Of a stretch of DNA of 37,647 nt, positions 14,704-23,237 are shown one piece after another. The notes beneath the pieces were generated by a model, which searched no databases, was not told where the DNA came from, and saw only the letters and a list, made by a program, of their open reading frames with translations. Source of the stretch: an uncultured Atopobium sp. (GTDB taxonomy: Bacteria; Actinomycetota; Coriobacteriia; Coriobacteriales; Atopobiaceae); NCBI GenBank assembly GCA_937997345.1, contig CALKTD010000025.1, forward strand, positions 1 to 37,647, written 5' to 3'. A program made the position numbers and the translations under genes. Within the stretch, counting starts at the first letter, position 1, and each line of letters opens with the position of its first letter.

Positions 14704-15351
14704 CTATTTTGCAAATCCCGCGGTGGCGAGAATATCCTCGGTTGTGATGGCGCCTTCGCGCAAAATGCGCGGCTCATCGCCTGTACAATCAACAATGGTC
14801 GACGCAATAGCAAGAGGCGCCGGACCTCCATCAAGCGTCAGGTCTACCTGCTCAATAAGGCAATCCTCAAGACCACATCCATCAACCGCAGAAGGAGCTC
14901 CATGCGTATTAGCGCTGGTGGTAGCCAAAGGGCATCCAAGCTGCTGTGCGATCTGACACACCAGAGGTGAGTTGGGCATACGAAGTGCAATGGTTCTGTT
15001 ATCTGGCAAAACGTACTCATCAGGAACGTTCTCTGATGCGGTAACCACCAGGGTAAGAGCTCCTGGCCAATATGCTTCTACCAGCTCATTTACCCAGTCG
15101 TGCGTAATATGAGCGTACTTCTGCAGGTCGGATTTACTGCCCACAAGCCATGGAAGTGTCTGCGTTGAAGGACGCTGCTTAATCTCAAAAATGCGCTTAT
15201 GACCAGGGTTTTGAGGAGTTGCAGCTGCGCCAATGCCATAGACAGAATCGGTAGGCATGATAAGCACGCCACCACGACGCGCCACCTCAACTGCTAAAGA
15301 AACCGCAGATGCATCTGGATTCATCTGATCAACTTTGATGTACTCGCCCAT
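14704..15351 (-). CDS. tsaC: Threonylcarbamoyl-AMP synthase (YrdC/Sua5 family)
   Basis: 215-residue enzyme that makes threonylcarbamoyl-AMP from Thr, bicarbonate and ATP for t6A37 in ANN-decoding tRNAs. Family marks: GGVLIMPTDSVYGIGAAA, the KQRPSTQTLPWLV catalytic loop (KxR) and SANTHGAPSA. Only the YrdC domain is present; the C-terminal Sua5 domain is absent. It lies after prfA-prmC, a common arrangement (prfA-prmC-tsaC) suggesting a translation-factor operon. Confidence 0.92.
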   Translation of the reverse strand: MGEYIKVDQMNPDASAVSLAVEVARRGGVLIMPTDSVYGIGAAATPQNPGHKRIFEIKQRPSTQTLPWLVGSKSDLQKYAHITHDWVNELVEAYWPGALTLVVTASENVPDEYVLPDNRTIALRMPNSPLVCQIAQQLGCPLATTSANTHGAPSAVDGCGLEDCLIEQVDLTLDGGPAPLAIASTIVDCTGDEPRILREGAITTEDILATAGFAK

Positions 15352-15374
15352 GAAACCCTCGACTCATTGTTGTG

Positions 15375-15405
15375 TGCTGCGCGGTGTTGTATGCTGCGCG
15401 GTGTT
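15375..15405. repeat. Tandem 17-bp duplication between prmC and tsaC
   Basis: TGCTGCGCGGTGTT occurs at 15375-15388 and again at 15392-15405, a period of 17 bp with one or two flanking differences. It lies in the 92-bp gap between prmC and tsaC. A replication-slippage duplication is the simplest reading. Confidence 0.6.
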
Positions 15406-15443
15406 ATGCGTTACACAGATCTTCTCGCCAGGCGACTAAAGTG

Positions 15444-16337
15444 CTACTTTGCTAGGCGTGCCACAAGAATGCGCGGTCTGTGAGTCAAATCCTCTATAAC
15501 CTCAACAGACTCCCAAACGCCCTGTTCCTCGGCAAGATGCGCCGCTTTATCCAGGTGTCCCTCGTAGAGCTCAACACAGAGCATTCCGCCAGGTAGAAGC
15601 ATATGCGGAGCCGCCTCCAGCAATCGCCTGTAGATGTCCAGACCGTCCTCTCCCCCGTCAAGCGCCAGCTCAGGCTCAAAGCCCTTGACCTCAGCAGGAA
15701 CTTCCTGCTCGAGCACATTTGTGGGAATGTAGGGCGGATTAGACACCAACACCGAGAAGGACTGTGCAAGCTCTGCGGGCACATCTTCTACCAGGTCACA
15801 CTCAATGAGCTCCACGCGTTCCTGAAGTTCCAGTGCATCTCTATTACGGGTTGCCAGCGCAATCGCCTGAGGAGAAAGATCCGTAGCGTAGACGCGTGTT
15901 TGCGGGCGCTCAGTAGCAATAGAAAGCGAAATGCAACCTGTTCCTACGCCAACCTCAAGCACATGTACTTCTCCGTCAAAGTTTGGAGTTGCCTCGTCAA
16001 CACCTGATAGCGCAACGTCTACCAGCACCTCTGTCTCTGGTCGTGGAATGAGCACGCCTGGCTCACACGTAAGTACCAGGTGCCTAAAGGGCATCTCGCC
16101 CGTCACGTATTGGAGCGGCTCACCTTCTGCGCGACGTTTGATTGCCTCGCGCATACAAGCGCGCTCGTCTGTGGAAAGCGGCTTGTCAAAGTTGGTATAG
16201 AGCTGAACGCGAGAAAGGCCTGTCACTGCTGATAAAAGCCATTCTGCAGAAAGACGTGGATGCTCATCACCCTTCTTTTCCAGGTGTTGAGTAGTCCACG
16301 TCAAAATTTTCTGGATTGTCCAAACTTCATCTGTCAT
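15444..16337 (-). CDS. prmC: Release factor glutamine N5-methyltransferase
   Basis: 297-residue SAM-dependent enzyme that methylates the Gln of the GGQ motif in release factors. An N-terminal helical domain (1-75) binds the release factor; GEMPFRHL and LIPRPETEVLVD lead into the methyltransferase fold with EVGVGTG (128-134) and the catalytic NPPYIP (200-205). It follows prfA by 12 bp, matching substrate and enzyme in one transcript. AAGGTG lies 8 nt before the ATG. Confidence 0.95.
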   Translation of the reverse strand: MTDEVWTIQKILTWTTQHLEKKGDEHPRLSAEWLLSAVTGLSRVQLYTNFDKPLSTDERACMREAIKRRAEGEPLQYVTGEMPFRHLVLTCEPGVLIPRPETEVLVDVALSGVDEATPNFDGEVHVLEVGVGTGCISLSIATERPQTRVYATDLSPQAIALATRNRDALELQERVELIECDLVEDVPAELAQSFSVLVSNPPYIPTNVLEQEVPAEVKGFEPELALDGGEDGLDIYRRLLEAAPHMLLPGGMLCVELYEGHLDKAAHLAEEQGVWESVEVIEDLTHRPRILVARLAK

Positions 16338-16349
16338 GAAGTTTGCACC

Positions 16350-17417
16350 TTACACAGCCTGAGCGAGTTTCTCGGCACGCTCTGCTGCAGCGAGAGCCTC
16401 AATAACGGATGGCAGCGTATCGCCCAGAAGAACGCCATTGTAGGTGCCGTTGAAGCCAACGCGGTGGTCGGTTACACGGTCCTGTGGCTGGTTGTATGTA
16501 CGAATCTTCTCGGAGCGTGCGCCATGGCCAATCTGGGAAAGACGCTCTGCACCCTGCTCGGCCTGCTGGCGCTCAAGCTCCATCTCATAGAGGCGAGCAC
16601 GAAGCATCTGCATACAAACCTCGCGGTTCTGAATCTGGGAACGCTGGTCCTGAGACTGAACAACGGTATTTGTTGGCAGGTGGGTAATACGAACTGCGGA
16701 ATAGGTGGTGTTAACGCACTGACCACCAGGGCCGGATGCGCAGTAGGTATCAATGCGCAGGTCTTCCTGGTTAATCTGAATATCAATCTCGTCAGCCTCT
16801 GGGAGAACTGCAACGGTTGCGGTAGAGGTCTGAATGCGGCCCTGAGACTCAGTCTTAGGAACGCGCTGAACACGGTGAACACCGGATTCATACTTCATGA
16901 CTGAATAGACCTTATCGCCTGTGACCTTGAACTCAATAGTCTTGAAGCCGCCTGCCTCAGAAGGAGAGCTGGACAGAATCTCTGTCTTCCAACCACGAGC
17001 CTCAGCAAAGCGCTCATACATTTTGAAGAGGTCGCCTGCAAAGATTGCCGCCTCATCGCCGCCAACACCAGCGCGAATCTCAACGATAGTGTCCTTCTCG
17101 TCATTTGGATCGCCTGGAATCAGCATGACCTTGATCTCATCCTCAAGCTGAGGGAGCATCTCTTCATTAGCAGCAATGTCTTCCTGCAGCATCTCTTTTT
17201 CTTCTGGATCAGAAGTAGCGTTGAGAAGCTCTTTTGCAGCCTCGATGTCATCAAGGGCAGTGATGTACTTGTTGGCGTGAGCAACCAAATCTGCCTGATT
17301 AGAGTGCTCTTTTGCCACGCGAGCATACTCTTTTGGATCAGAGACAACAGCTGGGTCTGCAAGCTTTTGCTCAAGCTCAGCATAGGCCTCGACGATTTTT
17401 TCTAGCTTGTCACGCAT
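16350..17417 (-). CDS. prfA: Peptide chain release factor 1, lineage-variant loops
   Basis: 355-residue RF1, which reads UAA/UAG and triggers peptide release. The ATG at 17417 is supported by AGGAGC 5 nt upstream; upstream in-frame residues to 17507 are not family-like. The N-terminal helical domain, the GVGGDEAAIFAGDL segment and catalytic GGQ (231-233) are present. Three positions differ from the familiar sequence: the codon-reading PxT motif is PKT (187-189), GRIHTS is GRIQTS (Gln196 for a highly conserved His), and GGQHVN is GGQCVN. The frame, length and remaining motifs are intact, so it is almost certainly functional. Confidence 0.95.
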   Translation of the reverse strand: MRDKLEKIVEAYAELEQKLADPAVVSDPKEYARVAKEHSNQADLVAHANKYITALDDIEAAKELLNATSDPEEKEMLQEDIAANEEMLPQLEDEIKVMLIPGDPNDEKDTIVEIRAGVGGDEAAIFAGDLFKMYERFAEARGWKTEILSSSPSEAGGFKTIEFKVTGDKVYSVMKYESGVHRVQRVPKTESQGRIQTSTATVAVLPEADEIDIQINQEDLRIDTYCASGPGGQCVNTTYSAVRITHLPTNTVVQSQDQRSQIQNREVCMQMLRARLYEMELERQQAEQGAERLSQIGHGARSEKIRTYNQPQDRVTDHRVGFNGTYNGVLLGDTLPSVIEALAAAERAEKLAQAV

Positions 17418-17530
17418 TCTTGCTCCTAAGATAAGTGCCTCGTGCGCGCTTGGCTCATTGACATGCGGCCAAACTGTTGCAAAGCTGCTTGCGAGGTGAG
17501 AATTCAACTAAAGAAGTGTACCACCACTAG

Positions 17531-17544
17531 GCGGTTTTTAAACC
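17531..17544. promoter_or_regulatory. Palindrome in the divergent prfA / membrane-protein promoter region
   Basis: CGGTTTTTAAACCG is a near-perfect palindrome (CGGTTT/AAACCG around TT) in the 214-bp gap between divergent genes. Such a dyad could be an operator serving either promoter. No convincing -10/-35 pair was settled on in this gap. Confidence 0.3.
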
Positions 17545-17631
17545 GATACCTCCCTATCTGCACAGGATGAGGGTACACAAGTTACATAATTGTGAGAAAA
17601 TTACAGCAGGTTCATACGGTAATGAGGCGCT

Positions 17632-19350
17632 ATGACTTCTAAGAACAAAACTTCACAACCAGATAACAAGCCTGCTGCAGAGGACACCTCTTCTGATCAG
17701 AAGACCCTTGATGCCCAGGCTGCTGAGACAGTTGACACTGCTGGCGAGAAGACCGACGAGCTTGAAGAAGTCACCGACCCTATTGCTGCCGATATGGCCG
17801 CTGCTGATGAAGACTACATCATGGAAGTTGTCAGCCCTATCTTTCCTGGTCTAGACGAAGACGAGGCTGCTCTGGCTTCGGATGAGAGCTCTCCTGAAAA
17901 CGACGCAGATAGCACAACTGACCTGGAGAAAATCGTAAACGATGCAGCTCTGACGCAGGACCTTTCTGCTGTAGAAGCTCGCCTCAAAGAGCTTGAAGAG
18001 AGCACTCACGAACATGCAGAGGCTGAAGCTACTGAAGCTTCTGTCAAAAATGCTGCTGACGCGGGTAATGCAACCTCTGACGATGACGCAACGTCTATAA
18101 AAGATGTTGCTGATACGTTCTCAAGCTATCTTCGCAGCAGGCGTCGTGCGCTATTTAGGTTTGTACGCCGCTACAGCCTGCTTTCTGGCATTCTTGCGCT
18201 TTTAAGTCTTGCTCTTTTATCTGCAGTTATCGTGTTCTTTATTCGCGTGAGCAACGTTCCTTCAACTGATACTGTTATTGCTGATGCGCGCACACGCGTT
18301 GGGGCACCAGCCTGGACTCCTGGTGAATATGATGCTGATGAGTCCTTACTCCTTACGGGCATTGAAGTTGTTTCTCGCACAAGAAGTACCACGGCAATCT
18401 CAAGTGATGTCGCGCAGTTTGGTGCGACGGGCTACGCCAACTCTGTAGTACGCCTTACCTATACAGGTAATGCAATTGCTGCTACAAAGATGACCAAACT
18501 TGGATACGCAAATACCCAGGGCTGGAACGCCATTGGTGACGAAGAATCACAATCTGTTACCTACCAGGCAACTTCGGGCGTTTCCACCACAAAAGTCCTT
18601 GACGCTATTGGCGATGTGCTAGCAAAACTTGATGAGAAAAATCCAAACGAAGCTATTTCTTATAGCTCGCAGTTCTCTGATGCAACCTTCACCGTTCTTG
18701 ATGCGGGCTTTGACCGTGAACAGCAAACCTGCTGGGTAAGAATGTCGGGTGTTTCACCAACCTTCTTTGGTTCGCTCACCTGCAAAATTACCGCCTCATT
18801 TACCTTTGATGCTTCTACGGGTACCTGGGCATTGGACACAGCCAACCCCTCGGCAGGACTTAAGTACGACTACAGCGGGCTCGTAGGAACGTGGAAGGGT
18901 ACCTTTGTCAGCTGCGAAGCAAGCAGCGGAAGCCCTTGCTATGCCGATCGAACCAATCCTTTAACGTTGACCGTATCGGCTGCAGGTTTTTCTCGTGATC
19001 AGCTAGTGCTTACGGCAACCGCAGGGGGTGTTGTGCACAATCATGAAGCACTCAACACCTCGTATCGTTGGTATCCCGGTGATACTGAGTTCAAAAACGC
19101 TTCTGTCTCTCTTGCAACTTCAGGAACTATCGGAGAACAAATCCAGGTTTCTGGAACGGTCGATGTAACCAATGCAAACCTGGATGCTCATTCTGCTTCT
19201 AGCACAGCTCTTGCTACGGCTCAAAAACCACAATTGAAGGTCACGTTTGATATTGCCAACAGAAGCGTAGTGGCTCAACTTATTTCCACCCACACGGAAA
19301 ACGGTCAGACAGTCACCTTTACTGATACGTATCAGCTCTCCAAAGAGTAA
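17632..19350 (+). CDS. Unknown single-span membrane protein with acidic cytoplasmic tail
   Basis: 572 residues, not recognised. Residues 1-165 are very rich in Asp, Glu, Ala, Ser and Thr, low in hydrophobics and probably disordered, with a short predicted helix near 100-125. A basic cluster RSRRRALFRFVRR (168-180) precedes one membrane helix (about 183-205), giving an N-in, C-out topology. The outer part (206-572) is Thr/Ser-rich and mostly beta-like, with four Cys in two close pairs (367/384 and 428/436) that could form disulfides; GLVGTWKGTFVSCEA resembles the start of a small beta-barrel module. A GAGGC site precedes the ATG and a strong terminator follows. It stands alone on the plus strand among minus-strand genes. 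Function unknown; a surface or envelope role is a guess from topology only. Confidence 0.85.
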   Translation: MTSKNKTSQPDNKPAAEDTSSDQKTLDAQAAETVDTAGEKTDELEEVTDPIAADMAAADEDYIMEVVSPIFPGLDEDEAALASDESSPENDADSTTDLEKIVNDAALTQDLSAVEARLKELEESTHEHAEAEATEASVKNAADAGNATSDDDATSIKDVADTFSSYLRSRRRALFRFVRRYSLLSGILALLSLALLSAVIVFFIRVSNVPSTDTVIADARTRVGAPAWTPGEYDADESLLLTGIEVVSRTRSTTAISSDVAQFGATGYANSVVRLTYTGNAIAATKMTKLGYANTQGWNAIGDEESQSVTYQATSGVSTTKVLDAIGDVLAKLDEKNPNEAISYSSQFSDATFTVLDAGFDREQQTCWVRMSGVSPTFFGSLTCKITASFTFDASTGTWALDTANPSAGLKYDYSGLVGTWKGTFVSCEASSGSPCYADRTNPLTLTVSAAGFSRDQLVLTATAGGVVHNHEALNTSYRWYPGDTEFKNASVSLATSGTIGEQIQVSGTVDVTNANLDAHSASSTALATAQKPQLKVTFDIANRSVVAQLISTHTENGQTVTFTDTYQLSKE

Positions 19351-19354
19351 AGAT

Positions 19355-19390
19355 AATCCCGTCAGGCCAAGTCGTTCCTGACGGGATTTC
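19355..19390. terminator. Bidirectional intrinsic terminator
   Basis: AATCCCGTCAGG (19355-19366) and CCTGACGGGATT (19377-19388) form a perfect 12-bp stem with a 10-nt loop. It starts 4 nt after the stop codon of the plus-strand membrane-protein gene and lies 38 nt past the dedA stop on the other strand, so it can serve both converging transcripts. Confidence 0.88.
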
Positions 19391-19425
19391 TATCATCAAA
19401 TTACGAGAAGCGCGAAAGCTTGTTA

Positions 19426-20112
19426 CTAAGCCTCGTCTTCGTTTGTATCTGTGGCTTCTTCGTTGTTCTTCTCGCCCTTGCTCATACGGCCACGAATAAG
19501 GCCAACAACTGTTGGAATAATTGAAACGGCAACAATACCCACAATCAGCAGCTCAAAGTGCTCCTGAACTACAGGGATGCCGCCGAAGAAATAGCCGAGA
19601 AGTACAAACATCGTGGACCAGGTTAGACCACCCAAGATGTTATAAATGCCAAAGTTACGCCAATGCATACCGCCCATACCAGCAATAAAAGGCACGAACG
19701 TGCGGATAAAGGGGAAGAAGCGACCTAAGAAAATTGCAAGATGACCGTGCTTGTCCAGGAACTTCTGAGTCTTCTCAAGATGCTCTGGAGTAAGTGCCTT
19801 GACCTTTCCGGAAGCAATAATTTTTTGGCCAAAGAAGTGGCCAATCATAAAGTTCATTTGATCGCCAAGAATTGCAGCAGCCCACGTAATAACAAGCAAT
19901 AAAACAATATTAAAGCCGCCGTTATGTGCAAAAAATCCCGCTGCAAAAAGTAGAGAATCACCTGGTAAAAATGGGAAAAAGACTACGCCGGTCTCAATAA
20001 AAACAATCAGAAAAACAAAACCGTACGCAGCAAAAGGGCCAGTGGCAATCATTGAAGCAATAAAAGCGCGAGGATCCCTAAGCAGCTCAATGATGTAGTT
20101 TACAAAACCCAT
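19426..20112 (-). CDS. DedA-family membrane protein
   Basis: 228-residue polytopic inner-membrane protein. DedA proteins are proton-driven transporters; several members flip undecaprenyl phosphate or phosphatidylethanolamine. Characteristic parts are FIETGVVFFPFLPGDSLLFAAG with its membrane-embedded Glu, GDQMNFMIGHFFG, and the arginine motif LGRFFPFIRTFVPFIAGMGGM. About five to six hydrophobic segments end in a charged cytoplasmic tail. It begins 55 bp after the SRP RNA gene on the same strand. The substrate cannot be told from sequence alone. Confidence 0.92.
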   Translation of the reverse strand: MGFVNYIIELLRDPRAFIASMIATGPFAAYGFVFLIVFIETGVVFFPFLPGDSLLFAAGFFAHNGGFNIVLLLVITWAAAILGDQMNFMIGHFFGQKIIASGKVKALTPEHLEKTQKFLDKHGHLAIFLGRFFPFIRTFVPFIAGMGGMHWRNFGIYNILGGLTWSTMFVLLGYFFGGIPVVQEHFELLIVGIVAVSIIPTVVGLIRGRMSKGEKNNEEATDTNEDEA

Positions 20113-20167
20113 CGAAGTCCAATCGTCGTGACAAATGTCGCGGCAAGCAAAGTCAACGCCTAAGAAA

Positions 20168-20274
20168 AGCGCATTGAGTGGGAACGGATGCCCGCGAGTG
20201 ACCCCTTATGGCTGCTGTCTCCCGACCCTGACCAGGTTCGAGGTGTCACGTCATCCGCACCCGCTCAATGCGCT
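20168..20274 (-). ncRNA. ffs: Signal recognition particle RNA, small bacterial type
   Basis: Minus strand, about 107 nt. Ends pair perfectly over 11 bp (AGCGCATTGAG/CTCAATGCGCT). The apical domain is diagnostic: GGTCAGG, a GTC/GAC stem closed by the GNRA-type tetraloop GGGA, then AGCAGCC, the Ffh-binding loop. There is no Alu domain, as in most Gram-negatives and actinobacteria. The 3' side runs into TTTTCTTA, so the terminal stem with this tract probably terminates transcription. Confidence 0.93.
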
Positions 20275-20280
20275 GTAGAT

Positions 20281-20309
20281 ACTCTACCCTATTGCACACT
20301 CTAACGCAA
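20281..20309 (-). promoter_or_regulatory. SRP RNA promoter
   Basis: Minus strand: -35 TTGCGT (20304-20309), 17-bp spacer, -10 TAGAGT (20281-20286). The +1 predicted six bases downstream falls at 20274, exactly the first base of the paired RNA end, which supports both calls. Confidence 0.68.
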
Positions 20310-20341
20310 AAATTACACAGCGAGAAAAACGCGTTGCGGCA

Positions 20342-22048
20342 CTACTTTCTGTTCTTGCGATAGAACGCAACAAGAGACTGAGTGGAAGCGTCTTGTTTTG
20401 CTAGCTCTTCGTCGTTATGAATTGCAGGGAAAATCTGTTTTGCAAGCTGCTTGCCAAGCTCAACGCCCCACTGATCGTACGAATCAATGCCCCACACTAC
20501 GCCCTCAACAAAGGTAATGTGCTCATAGAGCGCAATGAGCGTTCCGACGGCGCGTGGGTTAAGTTCTTTACCAAAAATTGAGGTAGTTGGCCTGTTTCCT
20601 TCAAAGACGCGTGCAGGAACCATCCATTCTGGAGTTCCTTCAGCACGGACCTCATCAGCGGTCTTACCAAAAGCAAGCGCCTTGGTCTGTGCAAAGAAAT
20701 TGGAGAGGAAGAGCTCGTGGACATCAAGACCTGCATCTTTTGTAGCAAAAGCGGTATTTGCAAACGCAATAAAATCAGCAGGAATAATCTGAGTTCCCTG
20801 GTGAATAAGCTGGTAGAAAGCATGCTGGCCGTTGGTACCAGCTTCTCCCCAGAAAATCTCACCTGTATTAGATGTAACCGCAGTGCCATCCCAGCGTGTA
20901 GACTTGCCGTTGGACTCCATGGTGAGCTGCTGGAGATATGCAGGGAATCTATGCAGGTACTGGCTGTATGGAAGCACCGCATGAGATGCTGCGCCAAAGA
21001 AATTAACGTACCAAACGTTTAAAAGACCCATAAGAGCAACAACATTTTGCCTCAGAGGAGTGGTCTTGAAGTATTCATCAACTGCGTTAAAGCCACTAAG
21101 GAACTCTGCAAAACGCTGTGGGCCAAAAACAATTGCCAGTACAAGACCAACTGCAGAATCAACCGAATAACGGCCGCCAACCCAATTCCAAAAACCAAAG
21201 GCATTCTCTGGATCAATACCAAAGTCTTCTACCAGATCAAGTGCAGTGGAGACAGCAACAAAATGCTTGCGAATAGCCTCTGCATTCTGAGCGTCTGAGC
21301 CATCAATAACACCCTGCTCAGCCAGCTTTTCCAAAAGCCATGTGCGAGCACAACGAGCATTAGTAAGTGTCTCAAGCGTAGTAAAGGTCTTGGAAACAAT
21401 AACAAAGAGTGTTGTTTCTGGATCAAGATCATCGGTTTTCTCGCCAAGGTCAACAGGATCAATGTTGGAAACAAAGCGAGCAGTAATACCTGCGTCTGCA
21501 AAAGGCTTCAGAGCCTCGTAAACCATAACCGGACCAAGATCAGAGCCACCAATGCCAATGCTTACAACCGTCTTGATAGGCTTACCAGAAACGCCCTTCC
21601 ACTCTCCCGAGCGAACTCGATCGCAGAAGGCATACATCTTGTTCAGCGTCTGGTGAACGTCAGCGACAACGTCTTGTCCGTCAACAATAAGCGTGCCGGC
21701 CTCAGTTGCGGGACGACGAAGCGCTGTGTGGAGAACCGCTCGATTCTCAGTAGTATTAATATGCTCGCCGGCATACATATCGTCTCTACGCTCTTCAAGT
21801 TTAACCGCTTCTGCAAGGTCACACAGTAGGTCAAGCGTCTCTTGCGTGGCAAGGTTTTTGGAAAGATCAATCAGGAACTGATCAAGCTCAAACGTAAGAT
21901 TCTGGACACGCTGAGGGTCTTCTGCAAACCAGTTCTTCAGCGTAGCTTTTGTATCTTTTAAGCTGGTGCAATGCTCTGCAAGGGCGCGCCAAGCCTTAGT
22001 CTGTGTTGCGTCAGTAGGCAAAATATGTGGTGCTGTAGGTGATGCCAT
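20342..22048 (-). CDS. pgi: Glucose-6-phosphate isomerase
   Basis: 568-residue glycolytic enzyme interconverting glucose 6-phosphate and fructose 6-phosphate. Signatures in order: TTENRAVLHTALR, SIGIGGSDLGPVMVYEAL, VIVSKTFTTLETLTNA, FGFWNWVGGRYSVDSAVG, and GEAGTNGQHAFYQLIHQGTQ with the family's catalytic residues. It is the long bacterial/eukaryotic form, complete at both ends. AAGGAGA precedes the ATG. It is followed by the SRP RNA gene and preceded by a hypothetical gene on the same strand. Confidence 0.97.
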   Translation of the reverse strand: MASPTAPHILPTDATQTKAWRALAEHCTSLKDTKATLKNWFAEDPQRVQNLTFELDQFLIDLSKNLATQETLDLLCDLAEAVKLEERRDDMYAGEHINTTENRAVLHTALRRPATEAGTLIVDGQDVVADVHQTLNKMYAFCDRVRSGEWKGVSGKPIKTVVSIGIGGSDLGPVMVYEALKPFADAGITARFVSNIDPVDLGEKTDDLDPETTLFVIVSKTFTTLETLTNARCARTWLLEKLAEQGVIDGSDAQNAEAIRKHFVAVSTALDLVEDFGIDPENAFGFWNWVGGRYSVDSAVGLVLAIVFGPQRFAEFLSGFNAVDEYFKTTPLRQNVVALMGLLNVWYVNFFGAASHAVLPYSQYLHRFPAYLQQLTMESNGKSTRWDGTAVTSNTGEIFWGEAGTNGQHAFYQLIHQGTQIIPADFIAFANTAFATKDAGLDVHELFLSNFFAQTKALAFGKTADEVRAEGTPEWMVPARVFEGNRPTTSIFGKELNPRAVGTLIALYEHITFVEGVVWGIDSYDQWGVELGKQLAKQIFPAIHNDEELAKQDASTQSLVAFYRKNRK

Positions 22049-22110
22049 ACCAGTCTCCTTCTTTTGACTATTTCAAGGATAGTCTGAGCAACGCTCGTAA
22101 AACGCCACAA

Positions 22111-22138
22111 TGTCGTTTTTTTTGTAAAAAATACGACA
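22111..22138 (-). terminator. AT-rich hairpin between the hypothetical gene and pgi
   Basis: TGTCGT (22111-22116) and ACGACA (22133-22138) flank complementary T- and A-runs, making a long AT-rich hairpin immediately after the stop of the upstream minus-strand gene. It could end that transcript before pgi, though it lacks a clean T-tract beyond the stem. Confidence 0.35.
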
Positions 22139-22146
22139 AATCATTA

Positions 22147-22674
22147 CTAATAAGGTTCTCCCAAAGGTGAAACTTGTTTAATAGCAGCCCAGCGCATCTG
22201 CTTTTGATGAGGATCATCAAGCGCCGAAGCAAAATTATCAAGATTTACCATCCGCATTCCACACACACGAACAAGAACACGGGGCGAGAAGTTCTTCTCG
22301 GCGTCAGTTGTAAGCTGGTTAAGCTCATCTTCGTACGCCTTGCGCACTGATGTAACTGCTGCGTCATTTACCATGAGCACTGTGTCTGGACTAAAGGCGC
22401 TTATCGCCTGCCTGACAAGCAGGGGATTTATAGGATCTCCTGTTTTTGTGGTGGTAAGCAAGGTGGCCCATGCCTCAGGAGCATAGCCTAAATGCTCTAA
22501 AGAAGCTTTAAGTGCAGAAAGTTCTGCCTCTTCAAAGTCTTCTTGTCCCTTTACCAACAAAACTGATGCAAAAGCATTGCCTGCCATACACACCCCCTGA
22601 GCAGCAAAATCTCCAAACTCATGCGTTGTTTTTGCCATGTAGGCTTCTTTTCGCATAGATCTTTCGCTTGGCAT
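22147..22674 (-). CDS. Hypothetical protein, not recognised
   Basis: 175 residues with the start at 22674, where AAGAGG lies 7 nt upstream of the ATG; an in-frame ATG at 22698 has no such site. The protein is soluble, with no signal peptide or membrane segment. Residues 35-60 and 80-110 read like an alternating alpha/beta fold (AFASVLLVKG, LRQAISAF-like helices, DTVLMVNDAA), and a late RVLVRVCGMRMVNLDNF strand/helix follows. It may be a small enzyme-like domain, but no catalytic motif is recognised. It is transcribed divergently from trxA. Confidence 0.7.
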   Translation of the reverse strand: MPSERSMRKEAYMAKTTHEFGDFAAQGVCMAGNAFASVLLVKGQEDFEEAELSALKASLEHLGYAPEAWATLLTTTKTGDPINPLLVRQAISAFSPDTVLMVNDAAVTSVRKAYEDELNQLTTDAEKNFSPRVLVRVCGMRMVNLDNFASALDDPHQKQMRWAAIKQVSPLGEPY

Positions 22675-22826
22675 GCGCACCTCTTTCTTATATGCCAACT
22701 ATGCACGTAATTCACAATTTGAGCAAGTCTATAAAGTTATGTGTATACACTTCTCTAATTTGGGGATAAGTTTGCTAGTGCTTGAAATAAATTGGCTTAA
22801 AAGCCGTATGTAACTGGAGGTTCGTT

Positions 22827-23144
22827 ATGGCACAGCAGCTTACTACTGCAGAGTTCGATTCTGTTCTTGCTAACGCAGACAAGCCTGTTCTTGTTGATTT
22901 CTGGGCATCTTGGTGCGGTCCTTGCCGTGCTCTTGGTCCAGTTGTCGAGGAAGTTGGCAATGAAATGGCAGACAAGCTTGACGTTTACAAGGTAAACGTT
23001 GATGACGAGGCAGATCTTGCAACTCGTTTCCGCATTGTCTCTATCCCAACCCTCATTCTCTTCAAGAATGGTGAGCCTGTTCACACTATGGTTGGCAATC
23101 TTCCTAAGGCTGACCTCGTTTCTGAGCTCAACGCTAACCTGTAA
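22827..23144 (+). CDS. trxA: Thioredoxin
   Basis: 105-residue dithiol-disulfide oxidoreductase with the WASWCGPC active site (Cys30, Cys33) and cis-proline loop SIPTLILFKNG. It reduces protein disulfides, for example in ribonucleotide reductase and peroxiredoxins. Full length, cytoplasmic, no signal peptide. TGGAGG precedes the ATG and an intrinsic terminator follows. No thioredoxin reductase gene lies in the window. Confidence 0.96.
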   Translation: MAQQLTTAEFDSVLANADKPVLVDFWASWCGPCRALGPVVEEVGNEMADKLDVYKVNVDDEADLATRFRIVSIPTLILFKNGEPVHTMVGNLPKADLVSELNANL

Positions 23145-23190
23145 GTTCTTGTGTGCCACGCGCCTGCGCTGGCTTATCATTGAACTAAGC

Positions 23191-23221
23191 GGCGGTACGT
23201 CTATCGGCGTGCCGCCTTTTT
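23191..23221 (+). terminator. Intrinsic terminator after trxA
   Basis: GGCGGTACG (23191-23199) pairs with CGTGCCGCC (23208-23216; one G-U pair), followed by TTTTT. It ends 16 nt before the next ATG, so the PAP2 gene must rely on read-through or a promoter within or near it. Confidence 0.88.
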
Positions 23222-23237
23222 GTTACAAGGAGAACTA

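Noticed and set aside
22699..22826. Actinobacterial SigR-type promoter (GGAAT-GTT) before trxA
   Set aside because: No GGAAT-N18-GTT arrangement is present; only weak sigma-70-like hexamers were found, none convincing.
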